A DNA stretch of 64,000 bases from Phanerodontia chrysosporium (lineage: Eukaryota > Basidiomycota > Agaricomycetes > Polyporales > Phanerochaetaceae): assembly GCA_001910725.1 (NCBI GenBank), contig MJGA01000002.1:1550001-1614000 (forward strand). Reading direction: 5' to 3'. Below, piece after piece: positions 24,795 to 36,509 of this stretch. A program made the translations under genes and the position numbers. Positions within the stretch are counted from its first letter, which is position 1; the number at the start of each line of letters is the position of its first letter. The notes under the pieces were generated by a model. The model was not told the DNA's origin, made no database searches, and was given only the letters and a program-made list of their open reading frames with translations.

Positions 24795-25655
24795 ATGTCC
24801 GATGTCCGTGCCCTGCTAAAAGCGAAGCGACAAGAAGTCCGTGTCAACCACCCGCTCGCAGCATACACCTCTACCGGCCAGCTGCGCTGCATCGCATGCA
24901 ACACCGCCGTCAAGCAGGCCTCGTCTTGGGAGGGCCATGTCGGAAGCAAGGCGCATCGCGTAAACGCTGCACGGCTGCGCGAGGAGGAGCAGCGGCGCGA
25001 GGTGCTCGCGCAGCGCGAACAGCAGGCGGAGGAGGTCGCGCACGCGAAGCGGAAGGCGAGCGAAGATGAGGCGGAGGACGGTGAGGCTGGCCTGCATGCG
25101 GCGGAGAACAAGAGAAGGCGGCTCGACGAGTCACAATCGCCACAGGACCAGCGGCCCACAGCGAAGGCGGGCGCGTTCCCCGCCGACTTCTTCTCGGATC
25201 CGTCGCAGGCCCCGCCGGCGGCTGAGGACGAGGACGAAGACGAGGATGACGGCGCGGCGGCGGCGCCTGCACCCGCGGCGTCGGCTGCACAGCCGAGCGT
25301 TGTCGATCTCGAGTGGGAGAAGTTCCAGCAGGAGGTGCTGAACCCGCCGGACGCAGACGACAAGTTCCAGCAGGCGACCATCGTCGCCGAGCCCGTGCTG
25401 CACTTCGATGTTACGGAGGGCTTCCCGCCGCGTGCGGAGGACGCGCCAGAGGCCGAGCCCGAGGAGCTCACAGAGGAGCAGCTGCGGCAGAAGAAGGAGC
25501 AGGAGGAGCGCGAGCTCATCATGGACCGGCTCATGGAGGAGGAGCGGGCGCAGGAGGAGGCGGACGCGCGGGTGACGATGCTCAAGACAAGACTCGAGGC
25601 GTTACGCAAGCAGCGCGAGGCGAAGAAGGCGAGCAAAGCCAAGGCCGGAGCATAA
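24795..25655 (+). CDS. Zinc-finger coiled-coil protein, ZNF830/CCDC16 family
   Basis: ZNF830-like proteins are nuclear, associate with spliceosomal components in animals and are needed for genome maintenance. This is an unspliced 286-aa frame. It starts MSDVRALLKAKRQEVRVNHP. A U1-type C2H2 finger follows (about residues 33-55: LRCIACNTAVKQASSWEGHVGSKAH), then acidic/basic coiled segments (REEEQRREVLAQREQQAEE), FPADFFSDPSQAPP and LEWEKFQQEVLNP. A C-terminal KE-rich coil ends KASKAKAGA. The DFFSDP motif and the DLEWEKFQ motif match human ZNF830 order. It is the only clear intronless gene here among larger ones. The antisense frame (24743-25642) is a Ser-rich shadow. Confidence 0.85.
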   Translation: MSDVRALLKAKRQEVRVNHPLAAYTSTGQLRCIACNTAVKQASSWEGHVGSKAHRVNAARLREEEQRREVLAQREQQAEEVAHAKRKASEDEAEDGEAGLHAAENKRRRLDESQSPQDQRPTAKAGAFPADFFSDPSQAPPAAEDEDEDEDDGAAAAPAPAASAAQPSVVDLEWEKFQQEVLNPPDADDKFQQATIVAEPVLHFDVTEGFPPRAEDAPEAEPEELTEEQLRQKKEQEERELIMDRLMEEERAQEEADARVTMLKTRLEALRKQREAKKASKAKAGA

Positions 25656-25726
25656 CCCAGCGAGCATTCGATTTCTGTACGCTAACACCCACTCCGCACG
25701 ACGACAAAAGACAAACAGTGCTATAT

Positions 25727-27003
25727 CTATGCATCCTCGTCTGCCTCTTCCTTCCATGTGAACCAACTGGTCCAATCCAAACCCTGCTTGTGGAACATCA
25801 TGAGACCCAGCACTACAGGCAGATACCACAAGCAGTGATGCCACACTGCACGCGCCTGTTTCTCCCCGCCAAACTTCCAGAAGGCCCAGGCTGCCCGTAT
25901 GCCGAGGATATTGGGAATGAGACTCGTCAATGCGAATGTCCACGTCGTAAGACCCGATAGGGGAACGAGAACGGTGCACACCGAACAGAGGATGACCGCG
26001 TGCCGGAGAGACACGAGACTGTTTTTCGCCGGGGAGATGACTGATAGCATCTGGTAGCCCGCCTGAGCATACGACCCGCGCACGAGGTGTGACAGAGAGT
26101 TGAAGTGCGGGAACTGCCAGCTAAAGAGCAGCATGAACAATGCGAATGGCGCGAGGGGGTTGTCTATGAGAGACAGGTCGAGAGCCGGGGCGGACGTGAG
26201 GAAGGAGGGCAGGAACAGCTCCACGGGATATGATGAGGAGGGCAGGAGGCGTCCGCCACATGCTGTCCAACCCATAAGCGGCGGGATGGCACCGACGACT
26301 GCACCGACCCACGTATTCCAAATGCTTGTGCGCTTCATCCAGGTGTATGCTCCTGCATATAGTGCAATGTTCGCAACGCCTAGTACAGCGGTAGTCGGGT
26401 TGACCATAGTCCATAGCAGTGCGGGCCCTAATACACCTGTGGCGACAGCGAAGCCACTGGCGTGCAGAGGGCTGATTGCTTTCCGCACGAGCGGACGCAT
26501 GCGTGTTCGGGCCATTTGTGCATCGTATGGTATCTCTTGGAGCTGATTGAGAGTGTTCGCCGAGGCAGAGCAAAGCGCGGTGCCTACGGCAGTTGACAGG
26601 AGTACGGGCACGGTGGTGGGGAGAGGGGAGAGTGCGACACCAGCCATGGCGGTGAGGACAATGAGTGTGGTGAGCCGTGACTTGGCCAGCTGAGAATATA
26701 CTTTCAGCAACTTGCGAGGGGTGAGCACTTCAACTGGGCGAAAGCCCGCCAATGAGGCTGGAACGCTTTGTGTGTCCGCGACCGCAGACGGGATGGCGAC
26801 ACCACGAGCGGACGTCACATTGGGGCGTCTTGTAACCGTTGTGGACGCAGTTGTCCTCAGCAGCCGGTTGTTGAAGAAGAAAGAGGCCGCAACCGCGGCA
26901 GGTTTGTTCTGAGCAGAGGAGAACAGTCGAGCCCTGGGAGCGAGTATTGTCTTTGTCGCACGTCTCGTACAAATGTACGGCGAGCCATGAAGCCTGCAAG
27001 CAT
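25727..27003 (-). CDS. COX10: Protoheme IX farnesyltransferase (heme O synthase), mitochondrial
   Basis: This is an inner-membrane UbiA prenyltransferase that farnesylates heme b to heme O for cytochrome oxidase. The long exon has LAKSRLTTLIVLTAMAG, the substrate-binding NTLNQLQEIPYDAQMARTRMRPLV, WNTWVGAVVGAIPPLMGW, FSWQFPHFNSLS and eight or so hydrophobic helices. The frame has no Met near its left end. A 62-nt intron (GTACGA to CTCAG) joins it to a short first exon read from 27003 (or 26988), giving MARRTF then NKPAAVAASFFFNNRLLRTTAS, an acid-free presequence. ATG 27003 was chosen for its A at -3. It is convergent with the ZNF830-like gene across 71 bp and divergent from U1-70K. Confidence 0.9.
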
Positions 27004-27067
27004 CCTAGATCGTGTTCTGAATCACACTGAGAGCAGACAGGTAGGAACGGATGTACCTGGCTGTGCG

Positions 27068-27093
27068 CCTGGAGAGTGCGCCTGGAGAGTGCG
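27068..27093. repeat. Tandem 13-bp direct repeat in COX10/SNP1 promoter
   Basis: CCTGGAGAGTGCG occurs twice head to tail in the 295-bp region between the divergent COX10 and U1-70K start codons. It could be a duplicated factor site or a chance slippage product. Confidence 0.5.
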
Positions 27094-27298
27094 CCGGACA
27101 AGAAGCACGGCGCTCGGATTGGCTCCCAGGCGTGTCGGGTCCCGAGCGGGTGAGCGCCAACTCGAGCGCAGCGTTTGTCTCTCTCCACCACGTCGGGGCT
27201 GGGGTTTTATCAACTTCAACGCTAGGCTGCTTTCCGACCCTCTTTGACTAGCCTCCTATAACACTGCTCTCCGTTTTTGCTGGCAGTCTGCAACCAAG

Positions 27299-28715
27299 AT
27301 GCCTGGCACGCACCTTCTCCCCCCGAACTTGCTCAAGCTCTTCGCGCCGCGTCCCCCGCTCCCATATACTCGACCGCTCGACCGCGACATTGACCGCGTC
27401 AGGCCCAAAAATGTGGACGGTGTCGGCCAGCTGCTCGCGCGCCTGCGCGAAGAAAAGACCCAGGGGATGATGAACTCTGGCGAGGGCGAGGGCATGGAGG
27501 AAGGCGAAGAACCGAACTTCACGTACGCAGAAGAAACTAAGCGGCAGATTCGTCGCGAAGAACGAAAGAAGAAGAAGACTGAGGAGTTCCGGATAGCTAA
27601 GGAGTCTTGTGCGCTCTAAGCCTTACTGTGTGACTACACGGCTCGCTCACGAGAGTTCGTTGTAGACAAGCCTGCTGACGACCCAGAGGCTATTGGAGAT
27701 CCCTACAAGACATTGTTTATCGCGCGTCTGGTATGTTCAGATCTCCCTCTCTCCGTGCAATGTAGAACTCATCATGTTGGTCCTAGCACAAAAGCGCAAC
27801 CGAAAGCGACTTACGTCGTGAATTTGAAGGTTTCGGTAGTATCGAGCGAGTACGGATTGTCCGTGACAAGAACGGGCGCAGCAGAGGTTACGCGTTCATA
27901 GTATTCGAGCGTGAGCGGGATATGAAAGGTAAAGCAATAAAAATTCATGATTGCTCCGTCATTAACGACAGGATATTGGTATGGTTTTTACCCCTTCACT
28001 TGTCCTTTTACAGCTGCTTACAAGGAATCGGACCGGCTTCACATCATGGGCAAGCGAGTCTTGGTTGATGTTGAGCGTGGGCGCACGGTAAGGGGTTGGA
28101 AGCCTCGCCGCCTGGGTGGCGGTCTTGGCGGTCGTCCGAAGCCTGAGCCACCAGCACCAGTGTTTGCTGGAGGCAGGGGCGGCTTCCGTGGCGGTTTCCG
28201 CGGTGGTGAGCGTGGTGGAGGCTTCCGTGGGGGCAGAGGCGGCTTCCGGGGTGGAGGCGGAGGCGGCGGAGGGTTCGGCGGAGGCGGAGGGTACCGTGGC
28301 AGAGACGACTTTGGCGGCGGCGGAGGTGGCAGGGGAGGGTATGGTGGTGGAGGATTCCGGTGGGTAACGCCATTTTGTGCACTACGTATGCAAGCTCTGA
28401 CTACTTTTGTACAGGGGCGGACGTGGCGGCGGAGGCATCGGCTACCAAGGTGGCGGCTTCAACGACCATGGACCAAACGGCTACGGAGGACCCGGAGGAC
28501 CTGGCGGCCACCCAGGTGGTCCCGGTGGTCCCGGTGGCCCCGGTGGATATGGGCCTCCAGGGGGCGGTTTTGGTGGAGGCCCTGGAGGACCCGGAGGCCC
28601 TGGTGGGTATGGACCGCCCGGCGGTGGGTACGGCGGTGGGTATCGCGGAGACCTCAAGCGCGACAGCGGCCCCGGTGGGTATGACGACCGCGAGGCAAAA
28701 CGTCCTCGTTATTAG
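27299..28715 (+). CDS. SNP1: U1 snRNP 70 kDa protein (U1-70K)
   Basis: This binds stem-loop I of U1 snRNA and helps define 5' splice sites. The protein begins [28 protein letters not shown], the U1-70K N-terminal motif. An [24 protein letters not shown] junction is obtained with a 57-nt GTGCGC intron. The RRM shows RNP motifs in TLFIARL and [14 protein letters not shown], then [29 protein letters not shown], diagnostic of the family. The C-terminal third is Gly/Arg/Pro-rich ([20 protein letters not shown] repeats) and ends REAKRPRY. The RS domain of animals is replaced by RGG and GGYG repeats. It shares a divergent promoter with COX10. Confidence 0.94.
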
Positions 28716-29469
28716 CTTGGCATCCTTCTTCTCCTCTATGTTGTGCGTAAGTATACCTGAAACCATATCTCTCAGACTGTTGTGTCACTAGGAGTCGAGG
28801 CAAGTATATATTCTGTTTATTTACTAGTCGAATAAAGACCTGGCTTGGAAGGCACTCATGCACGTGCAACTGACTCGCCTGTATCCAAGTATCCAGTCTA
28901 GTAGCGACGGCATATTGATCCCAACATGAAGTGGGCGCGCACCAACTATTGTTCTGTTTTGCAATCAGCATTTCAACGTACAATGGAACGAGTATTTGTC
29001 GTGTGCGTAGCTATGATGAGAGGCTACAACGCAAATATTGGCACGTGGGTACTGGAAGTGCTCGTGCTACTGTTCCCTCACGTCGGTGGCGTTCAGTCAC
29101 AAAGGCTCTAGTCTCTAACTCTAGCTTCATCGGCGAGACGCAGACGCGTCAGACTCTCAGAACTAGTCCACACACTGATATTGGCGGTAGACGCACCTGG
29201 ACTGGACCAGGCCGGTTTGACGGAAGGAACGAGAACACCGAACGCGACGGCTTTCCACGTCCGGGAGGCATCGGAAGATAGCAGTATTGTGCAGCTGCTA
29301 CTTTGGAAGAGTAGGCTGCTGAAGCGGTGCTGTTATACTTATTCCAGCCCTTTGTCGAGACCGCTTCATGTCAAGCTCACACATAGCGGAACGCGACAGG
29401 TAGTTAAAGAATGTTCGATTTCACCACATTGCCGACGCTCGTATGCGACAGAGAAGTACGGAAAGCGCT
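28716..29469. other. Convergent intergenic region, 754 bp
   Basis: This holds the 3' ends of U1-70K (plus) and COX12 (minus), including an AATAAAG near 28831. A plus-strand frame of 144 codons (29181-29615) overlaps COX12 antisense and has no protein-like features. No gene is supported. Confidence 0.5.
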
Positions 29470-29997
29470 TCAGGGCTCGAGGGACGCAGGGAAGGTGCCG
29501 TTCTCGCGCTGCTCGTCCCACTTCGCAATCTAGGAAGCTCATGAGTATTGTAACATTTCAAGACCTCCTGTTCACTTACCCACTCGTCTATGAACGCGGC
29601 GCAGGCAGAATCTAGTGAGTGATGTTACTGTAGCTCAAAGTGTACGATACGCACTAGGGCAGAGCGAGTTGTATGCACGCTTGAACTGTTTGCACGGCGC
29701 GAAGTCCTCGCCCTTCGCGGCGATGCACTTGAAGTAGTCAGTGTAGTTCTGGAAGCTGCGAAAGACGTGAGTAAAAACGGCCGCGAAGGAAGTAAGTCCA
29801 GAGTCGCACCAGTGCCTTGTCTGGTTGGTGTTAGGGAAACGAGCTGCAAGGCAAGTATGTAGCGGGAACATGAGGCATTATGGCGAATGCGACCAACCGT
29901 CGAAGCCCGCGGTCTGCAGGATGTACTTGCTGTAGCGACATTAGGGTCGTTCTTTGGGCATTAAATTTCGGACGCACCTGGAGAGATCCTCAGACAT
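29470..29997 (-). CDS. COX12: Cytochrome c oxidase subunit VIb (Cox12)
   Basis: This small intermembrane-space subunit bridges the two oxidase monomers. Six exons were assembled. They give MSEDLS, KYILQTAGFD, ARFPNTNQTRH, then a long exon with the CX9C pair (CFQNYTDYFKC) and the CX10C pair (CKQFKRAYNSLC), then NEW and IAKWDEQRENGTFPASLEP. The twin Cys motif is the Mia40 import and oxidative-folding signature. The NEW peptide is supplied by an 8-nt exon, ACGAGTGG (29580-29587), flanked by TTCATAG and GTAAGT. Without it the conserved Trp and the reading frame are lost. It is divergent from TIM13. Confidence 0.92.
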
Positions 29998-30245
29998 GGC
30001 GACTGGCGAGGTAATGTTCGTCGGAAAGTGAGAGTCGAAGGAGAAAGAGAGGCTGTTGAGTGACGACTCAGGACGCCGGGAATTGGCGGAAGGTCCCGAA
30101 AAGGCAAGAAGCTCGTTCTGGGCGTGACGGCCAGAGGCGTCTTCGGCTGCGCGACTTGCAGTTCGACTTCGTCCATCTAAATCTTCCAAGTGCGCGACAT
30201 ATTGTAACGTTTTTATCCTCGCGTAGGCTGACAATTTCCTGCAGA
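29998..30245. promoter_or_regulatory. Bidirectional promoter region of COX12 and TIM13
   Basis: These 248 bp separate the start codons of two divergently transcribed mitochondrial intermembrane-space proteins. No obvious TATA box is seen. The pairing suggests co-regulation, which is inference. Confidence 0.6.
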
Positions 30246-30758
30246 ATGTCGTTCTTTGGCTCGTCGACCCCTGCTGTTCCTCCTCAGGGTGCGCACCTAC
30301 ACCTCTGCTCGTGTAACGCTTCTCATGTTATTCGCACAGACCTTGCAGCCCGCAAGGAGGCTGTCATGCAGTCTATCCGTGGCGAGATGGCACTGGCTAA
30401 TGCGCAGGAGCTGATGAGCGTGAGGATTATCTGTTCCAGGATTTTGGACGTGCGTTGAAGGCAAAGCTTTGCAGAAAGTAAACGAGAAATGCTTCCAGAA
30501 GTGCATCACCAAACCTGGTACTTCGCTATCATCTTCTGAGGAGGTGCGTGACCATATATGAATTGCTTTCAATTGCTCAAACCGTCTTGCAGACATGTCT
30601 GTCCCGGTGTATGGATCGCTACCTGGAAGCATGTGCGTGCAGTGTTTGTTCGCGAAGGCATCGTTGGACTTACCGTACCTTATCGCCCTCTAGTCAACAT
30701 CGTCAGCAAGACCTACATTGCACGTCTCAGCAAGGAGCGGATCCACAACCAAGTCTAA
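30246..30758 (+). CDS. TIM13: Mitochondrial import chaperone Tim13
   Basis: Small Tim protein; with Tim8 it forms a hexamer that shields hydrophobic precursors crossing the intermembrane space. The spliced protein reads MSFFGSSTPAVPPQ, DLAARKEAVMQSIRGEMALANAQELMS, then KCF. The twin CX3C motifs are CFQKC and CLSRC. It closes with MDRYLEAFNIVSKTYIARLSKERIHNQV. Four short exons are joined by introns with GTGCGC, GTGAGG and GTGCGT donors. Length is about 93 aa, normal for the family. The CX3C motifs place it among Mia40 substrates, as is its divergent neighbour COX12. Confidence 0.92.
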
Positions 30759-31020
30759 GACCTGCCACGCCTCGCGGCAGGATGCTCCACGGCCGAGAAG
30801 TCAAGTCTGCCCACTTAGCCACAAGTTGGGCACTAGCTTAGTTGTGCTATACAGCCTTCTACGCAGCGCTCTGGAGCACCCAGGGCGGTTGCTCATCGTC
30901 ATACGCCGTGTGTCGCGGCACATACGAGAAAAGGGATGCATTAACCCGCATGGTACCATATAGTCATACTGGATATCGCATAGATTGTCCATACAATGGT
31001 ATACCACGAAAACTCCTCTC

Positions 31021-34000
31021 TCATCGCCTCTGCGTCCGTTGTGACCGCGAACTACCGAAACCTTTCAAGACCATATCGTTATCCGAGTCATCGTCCTCCG
31101 GCGGAAGGTCACGGCGCCACTGACTGCGTCGCTGGGACTGCGAACGCATTGTCGAGTGTGCGCTGATGTCCTCGTCGCTATCCTCGTCCTTGTTTTGCGA
31201 TATGTTCTTGTCTACGGACATCGCCGCGTCGTCCTCGTCCTCGCTCTCTACGAATAAGGTCGACTTCTGCTTCTGTCGAGTGGTCCTAGGTTGCGCGGCT
31301 TTAACCTGGGAAGCTTTAGACTGCGAAGCTTTGAATTGCAACGCCTGCGATTTGGACTGCGTTCGCTGAGACTTTGGAGCGATAGCTTCCTCGACCTCGG
31401 AGTCCGAGTCACGTTGCCTTTTGCGAGACTCTTCTGGTTGGGATTTTGGCTTGACGGGACTAGACGATTCGTTCTTGAACCTACGCTGCGACTGCGAGCG
31501 CGGGAAGCTGGTCTTATCGTCTGCGGGTAACATTGGTCAGCTACACAGTTCATACGAGACGGCCTCGACATACCGTCTTCGTCCTTGAAGCCCAAGATGT
31601 CGTCTTCATTCGATGGAACCAGCTCGATCGGCTTCGGCCTCTCACCAGTCGCTTTCTGCACGCGCTCGGGATGAGTGCAATCACAAAAATACTCAGCAGA
31701 GAGAAACCGACCTTCTTGAACTTCTTGAAGTTGGGCCTCCCTTCCCAGTCCCTTCTGCCACTTCCATGCGTCACGGCACTGCTCGCACCCTCTCTTCTGT
31801 CCTTCCGGACTAGGTCCATCTCGACAACGACCATGAAGTTTCCCCTTACATCGCGGTCGTCGCCAAAATCGTCAAGGACTTTCCACTGCTCCTCGGGGTC
31901 GACGCGCTGCACCTCAGGCTTACTGATCCGCAGGTTGTTGAATTCGCGGTCGAAATCATCCTCGTGCTTCTTGCCGCGCTTCGTCGACGCGACGGCCTTG
32001 AGGAACGCTTCGTCCGTATCCGGCTTTCCCGACGCCGCGCCGCGCGCCTTCTGGCTCGTGCCGGACGGCTTTTGGGACGTGCCGCCGGCTTTCTGCGTGC
32101 TCGGGGGCTTGTTCGCGGCATTCGTGAAGACCTTCGGACCAGCGTCGCGGTTCGAGGGTGCCTGGGACTGAGACGCCGCGAGCTCCTTGCTCGAAGCGCG
32201 ACGCTTTGTGGGTCGTGTGCTGTCTGCGTCCGCCATATGGACATCGTCGCCCGTATCGCGCGTCTTGCGCTTTTGCGACTCGCGTGCGTTAGGCGGACCA
32301 GTTGGTTGCACGTCAAGTTCTTCATCCTCAGGTACCGACGCTAGTTCCCGCGTTCGCGGCTGCGTGCGCGCCACGCTCTCCGATTGCGTCTGACTGCTCG
32401 GAGCGGCACTGACTGCATTGCCGCCGGTATCGGCCTGAGTGACGGACAATTGTGTCGCAATACGATCAGGGTCACTCTCTTCAAACAGTGCCTTGAACTT
32501 TTTGTGCGGCGGCTCTTCGCCTGAAGGCTTTTCTATGACGAGCTGGCTGGGCGGCGGTGGTGGGGCAGGTTGTGGGGCAGGGGTAGCGCTGCCGAAACGA
32601 CGCTTCAGGTTGAACGGACGACGAATCAGCAACTACACAACACAGTCAGAAGATGAAAAGAGTGTGGACGTAAAGGCGCACAGTGTCCTCCATCGGTTTT
32701 GGATCAGGGTCGGCGGCTGAAGAAACGCTGGCTATAGTTGTAGATGCATCACCAATGCCGACTATTGCGTTCTCGTTTGCTTTCGGAAGATTTCGTCTGA
32801 CGAGAGGCTGTGGGTTCAGTCCATGTCAGGCCATCTACACATACGACATGGAACATGGGCAAGCATACCCGCCGAGGCTTGAAGAACTGTTCCTCTTTGG
32901 GGGGTTCGCTCGTTCCCGGCGCAGACTCGGGAGCTGATGTCGTGTTCGCGGTCGATGTTGAGGCGACTGGCTCGACGGAGGGGCCTCTTGGCGCTGTTCG
33001 CCTGACAAGCTTCCGCCGCGGTGTTGCCGGCGCAGAGTCCTGCTGAGCAGCCAGCTCAGCTTCTGGCAGTGGCTCAGCCGCACCGTGCGATGGCGGAATA
33101 GACGGCTCGTCCGGGTGAGTGTTGAAGACAACGTCAGGAAGAGAGACGCCACTCTGAGCTGGTCACGGATGAGTATGCATGGATGTTCATAAGAAGGTAG
33201 CTCACTAGATTCGCCCTGTGGCGTCGAGCAATCTATCCGTGACAAATCGACATGAACCACCGCTTCCACCAGTTTGTCCGCGTTGATGAATCGCAAACCA
33301 AAGCTACACGCGCTGGTCTCAATTGTCTTGCGTCGCCGATGGAGTGTGGCCGCACTCACCTCGTTGCCTCCTCCCGGATGCCGTCCCATTCGTCTTGTCC
33401 GACGGCGGCAACCATCGCCATTTCATCAGCAACAAGCGCAATCTTCGCGTCCTTGCCCTGTGCCTTGGCCAGGACGTCATGCAGGGTCTTTCGCCCGCCT
33501 TGCACAGCGCAGCATTCGTACGCCCCGCCACCCTGCTTAACGAGCTCCTTGTAATCTTCACTTGCTTCTCTTCCTCTCTCGCCCACAAAGAGTACTCGGT
33601 AGCCCTGTAACATATGGATACGAGCTTCATTGGGCTCCCATGATTTGTAGTTTTTGAGGCTAGAAGGCAAGGCGGGAGAGAATACCGGTCGGTGTTTTGC
33701 AACAGACGGTAAATGGTACTCTCGACAAGGGTCTGGAGATTCTAGCGGCGAATATTGGGCAATCAGTTCAGCTAGCCATGTTGGCTTTACAAACGTCGAT
33801 GCGTTCAGCAAGGAGGTTGCTATCGCTGGTGTCAGGGTCAAGGTCGGTGTAAGATGATAGTTGGTCTTGGGATGTGGCTTGGATAGCATATGTACACCTG
33901 TGTATATGCTATCAATGTCGCGTCCAGAACCATCGGGTGTAACCTACCAAGCTTGGCGCAGTCACTAGCATTGATGTCTGTGACAGTCGGCGGGCAGCAG

Positions 34001-34529
34001 CACGCGACCTTTCCCATCTCACACTAAAGTGCAGCATCTATCAGTTGGGATGCTAGATATACAAGCAAGGTACTCACCTCAGTGCAGTGTCGTGTAGCAC
34101 CCAGATCCGGTCCTCATCCTTTAGCACGGTGGAACCATCCTTGTTGAGAATAAACTCGGTGCCATCGGCATGCGTACATTTCCGCGTCTGAGAGGTTGGG
34201 TTTTGTATAGTTAGCTTCGGAATGAAGTCTGGGTTCTCCTATTGAGTGTGAGCTTGCGAATAGCGGTGAGGAGAAGTGTGCCCACGATGTCCTCCTCTGA
34301 ACACTCCCCGACTTCAAATACGAGATGTTTTCGCGAGATGCTCTTGTGTTTAACGACCAAAGGTCCTGATTTCCGCGAGAGAATATAACTGTTGCCTGGT
34401 CTGAGGAGCTTGGTCGCTGGAGGCGGAATGCTCGCTTAGGCGTGTTTGAGGACTCGCGCGCAATCACATACTGTTTGACTCAGCCAGCTTATCTTCCTCG
34501 CCATCAAAAGGCCCTGTAATCGTCCACAT
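31021..34529 (-). CDS. NBS1: Nibrin/Nbs1, DNA double-strand break sensor
   Basis: Nbs1 is the adaptor of the Mre11-Rad50 complex in break repair and Tel1/ATM signalling. The start MWTITGPFDGEEDKLAES leads into an FHA domain (about residues 20-110) with YILSRKSGPLVVKHKSISRKHLVFEV, carrying the SRxH phosphopeptide motif. A BRCT region follows: TPAIATSLLNASTFVKPTWLAELI, FSPALPSSLKNYKSWEPNEARIHMLQGYRVLF. The middle and tail are Ser/Gln/Lys-rich with SQ sites (for example TRSQ-like and SQSQ runs). A conserved NFKKFKK Mre11-binding motif is near 31.72 kb, with acidic C-terminal DDDSDNDMVLKGFG. The order FHA-BRCT-linker-FKKFKK is diagnostic. It is divergent from PPE1. Confidence 0.9.
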
Positions 34530-34808
34530 GGTCTGTGCACGACCAGGGGTGGGAGAGTGTGCAATCCGACCGACGGCGGACGAGGAGTGTCAACGATGTG
34601 GCCGACCTGGGAAGCAAGCGCTAATGAGTTTCTACGCGTCAGGACGCGTGCCACGTGGGGCTGTTTGCTCGTGTTAGGATCCAAAGCTCATCCCTGCCTT
34701 TCTGGGACGGGTACGCAATGAGAACATTCCAGTCTACACCTACAGCACACTCCCCACCTTTTGCTCCCAGTCCATACACCTGCATTCGTATCGCTTTGGT
34801 ATTCCATA

Positions 34809-36325
34809 ATGTCTGATTTATATCGCTCTGCACTTCAAGCACGCATCTCAAAGCTTCCCCCAGTGCCGCCAGGTCCAGATGGAGACGAAGAGGAGGAAGC
34901 TGCAGATTCGATCGGCGAGCTGCCTTCCGCAGTGAAACCACCAGCCTCCAGGTAAGCACTTGTATTGGGCGTGATCAAGGAATGTGGAGCTTACCGGGGG
35001 CTTGCTCACAGAGAATCGGCTTCTCGCACGCGTGCACCTAACCCTGCTTTCGCACCCATCTCAGCAGCAGGCTACTTTGAACAGGCGCTTCAGGTCGCGG
35101 TACCAGAGTCTGGCCTAGACTTCAGAGTCTACTATACCGCACCTAAAGCCGCGGATGGTGCAGTCATGGTGTGCCATCACGGCGCGGGCTGGTCTGCGCT
35201 CACGTTCGCGTGTTTTGCGAAGGAGGTAGCTAGACAAAGCAAGGGGGAGTGTGGAGTGTTGGCGCTTGATATGAGAGGTCACGGTGAGTAACTTGAACCC
35301 TGACAGATGAGCAAAGTTTACGCTGAGTTTAGGAAAGACGACGTCGCAGTCGCAGACACCGGTGGATAAGGAAGATCTCTCCATCGACACGCTCACGACA
35401 GACTTGGTCAACCTCGTAGCAAACGTCTTCAAGGACCCGGCCACTACTCCCACCTTACTGGTGCGTTCAACGAAAATGTCTTAGAGAAGGACGAAATGCT
35501 GACTGCTTGTAGCTAGTTGGGCACAGTCTTGGCGGATCTGTTATCGCACGTGCATGTCCGCTGCTGCAAGAACGCAAGTACAGGGTTGGAGGAGTCGCTG
35601 TTTTGGATGTCGTTGAAGGTAGATCGAAACCCTTGGTGTTCTCATTCAACTCGCTGACCCCTTGCTTCAGAGTTCACCCTCGAGGCTCTGCCGATGATGC
35701 ACAGTCTACTCGATACGCGACCAGACGGTTTCAATAGCCAGGAGGAAGCCATAGAATGGCAGTAAGTTGCCGCATCGAACTCCAAATATGGTTGCAACCG
35801 AGTACTCATCGACACCAGCATCAAGACTCGTGCTATCCGCAATCCTGACTCCGCACGCGTATCCGTACCCGGTATCATCGTGCAGAATCCAAATTCGGAG
35901 CCCGGCTCTTTCCCATGGGTATGGAGAACCTCACTGAGGGCGACGGCACCCTACTGGACCAGTAGGTTATCTGTGCCTCATGCGCGGTCCCTGTCTGATA
36001 GCTTTACAGGCTGGTTCACGGGACTCTCAAGCCGATTCTTAGCAGCGAAGACAGCGCGCTTATTGGTTCTAGCCGGGGCAGAGAGGTTAGACAAGGAGCT
36101 GATGATAGGACAGATGCAGGGCAAGTATCAGCTTGCCGTTGTGCCCAACGTGGGACACATTTTGCATGAGGTCTGTACTTATTCTCGCTGCAACCTTACA
36201 TGTGCTGATTTCCTGCACCGAAGGATGACCCTCAGCACCTTGCAGAAATACTTGTGGAGTTCTGGCGGAGAAACGAGCGGATAACCGTAAACATCAAGAA
36301 TCTCAAGAAAGTTGGAGACCTGTAA
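34809..36325 (+). CDS. PPE1: Protein phosphatase 2A methylesterase 1 (Ppe1/PME-1)
   Basis: This alpha/beta hydrolase removes the methyl ester from the C-terminal Leu of PP2A catalytic subunits. Spliced sequence gives MSDLYRSALQARISKLPP, YFEQALQVAVPESGLDFRVYY, VCHHGAGWSALTFACFA, LALDMRGHGKT, and the nucleophile elbow LLVGHSLGGSV. The active-site His region is QLAVVPNVGHILHEDDP, and the protein ends VNIKNLKKVGDL. The HHGAG oxyanion motif and GHSLGG are family hallmarks. The gene has about ten short introns. It lies just upstream of RIX7 on the same strand with little spacing. Confidence 0.93.
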
Positions 36326-36509
36326 AGCGCGGGTAGATGCTTAGTGATGGAAATTCACAGGATGTAAAACCACTGTAGAGTATTTGAACATCATGAACAG
36401 GAATCGTGACGGAGCTGCAAGTAAGAGTGATCAGCAGGGACGTTCATGAAGCATGAAGACTTGCTATTCTGGGTGTATGTTGTCGGCATCGGAAGACGCC
36501 AAAATTTCA

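Noticed and set aside
24743..25642. 299-codon minus-strand frame antisense to the ZNF830-like gene
   Set aside because: Ser-rich shadow created by Glu/Ala/Arg codons of the plus-strand gene, which has a clear C2H2 finger and family motifs.
28116..28715. Several long frames in the U1-70K Gly-rich region
   Set aside because: Repetitive GGN codons open all frames; only the frame continuous with the RRM and ending REAKRPRY is coherent.
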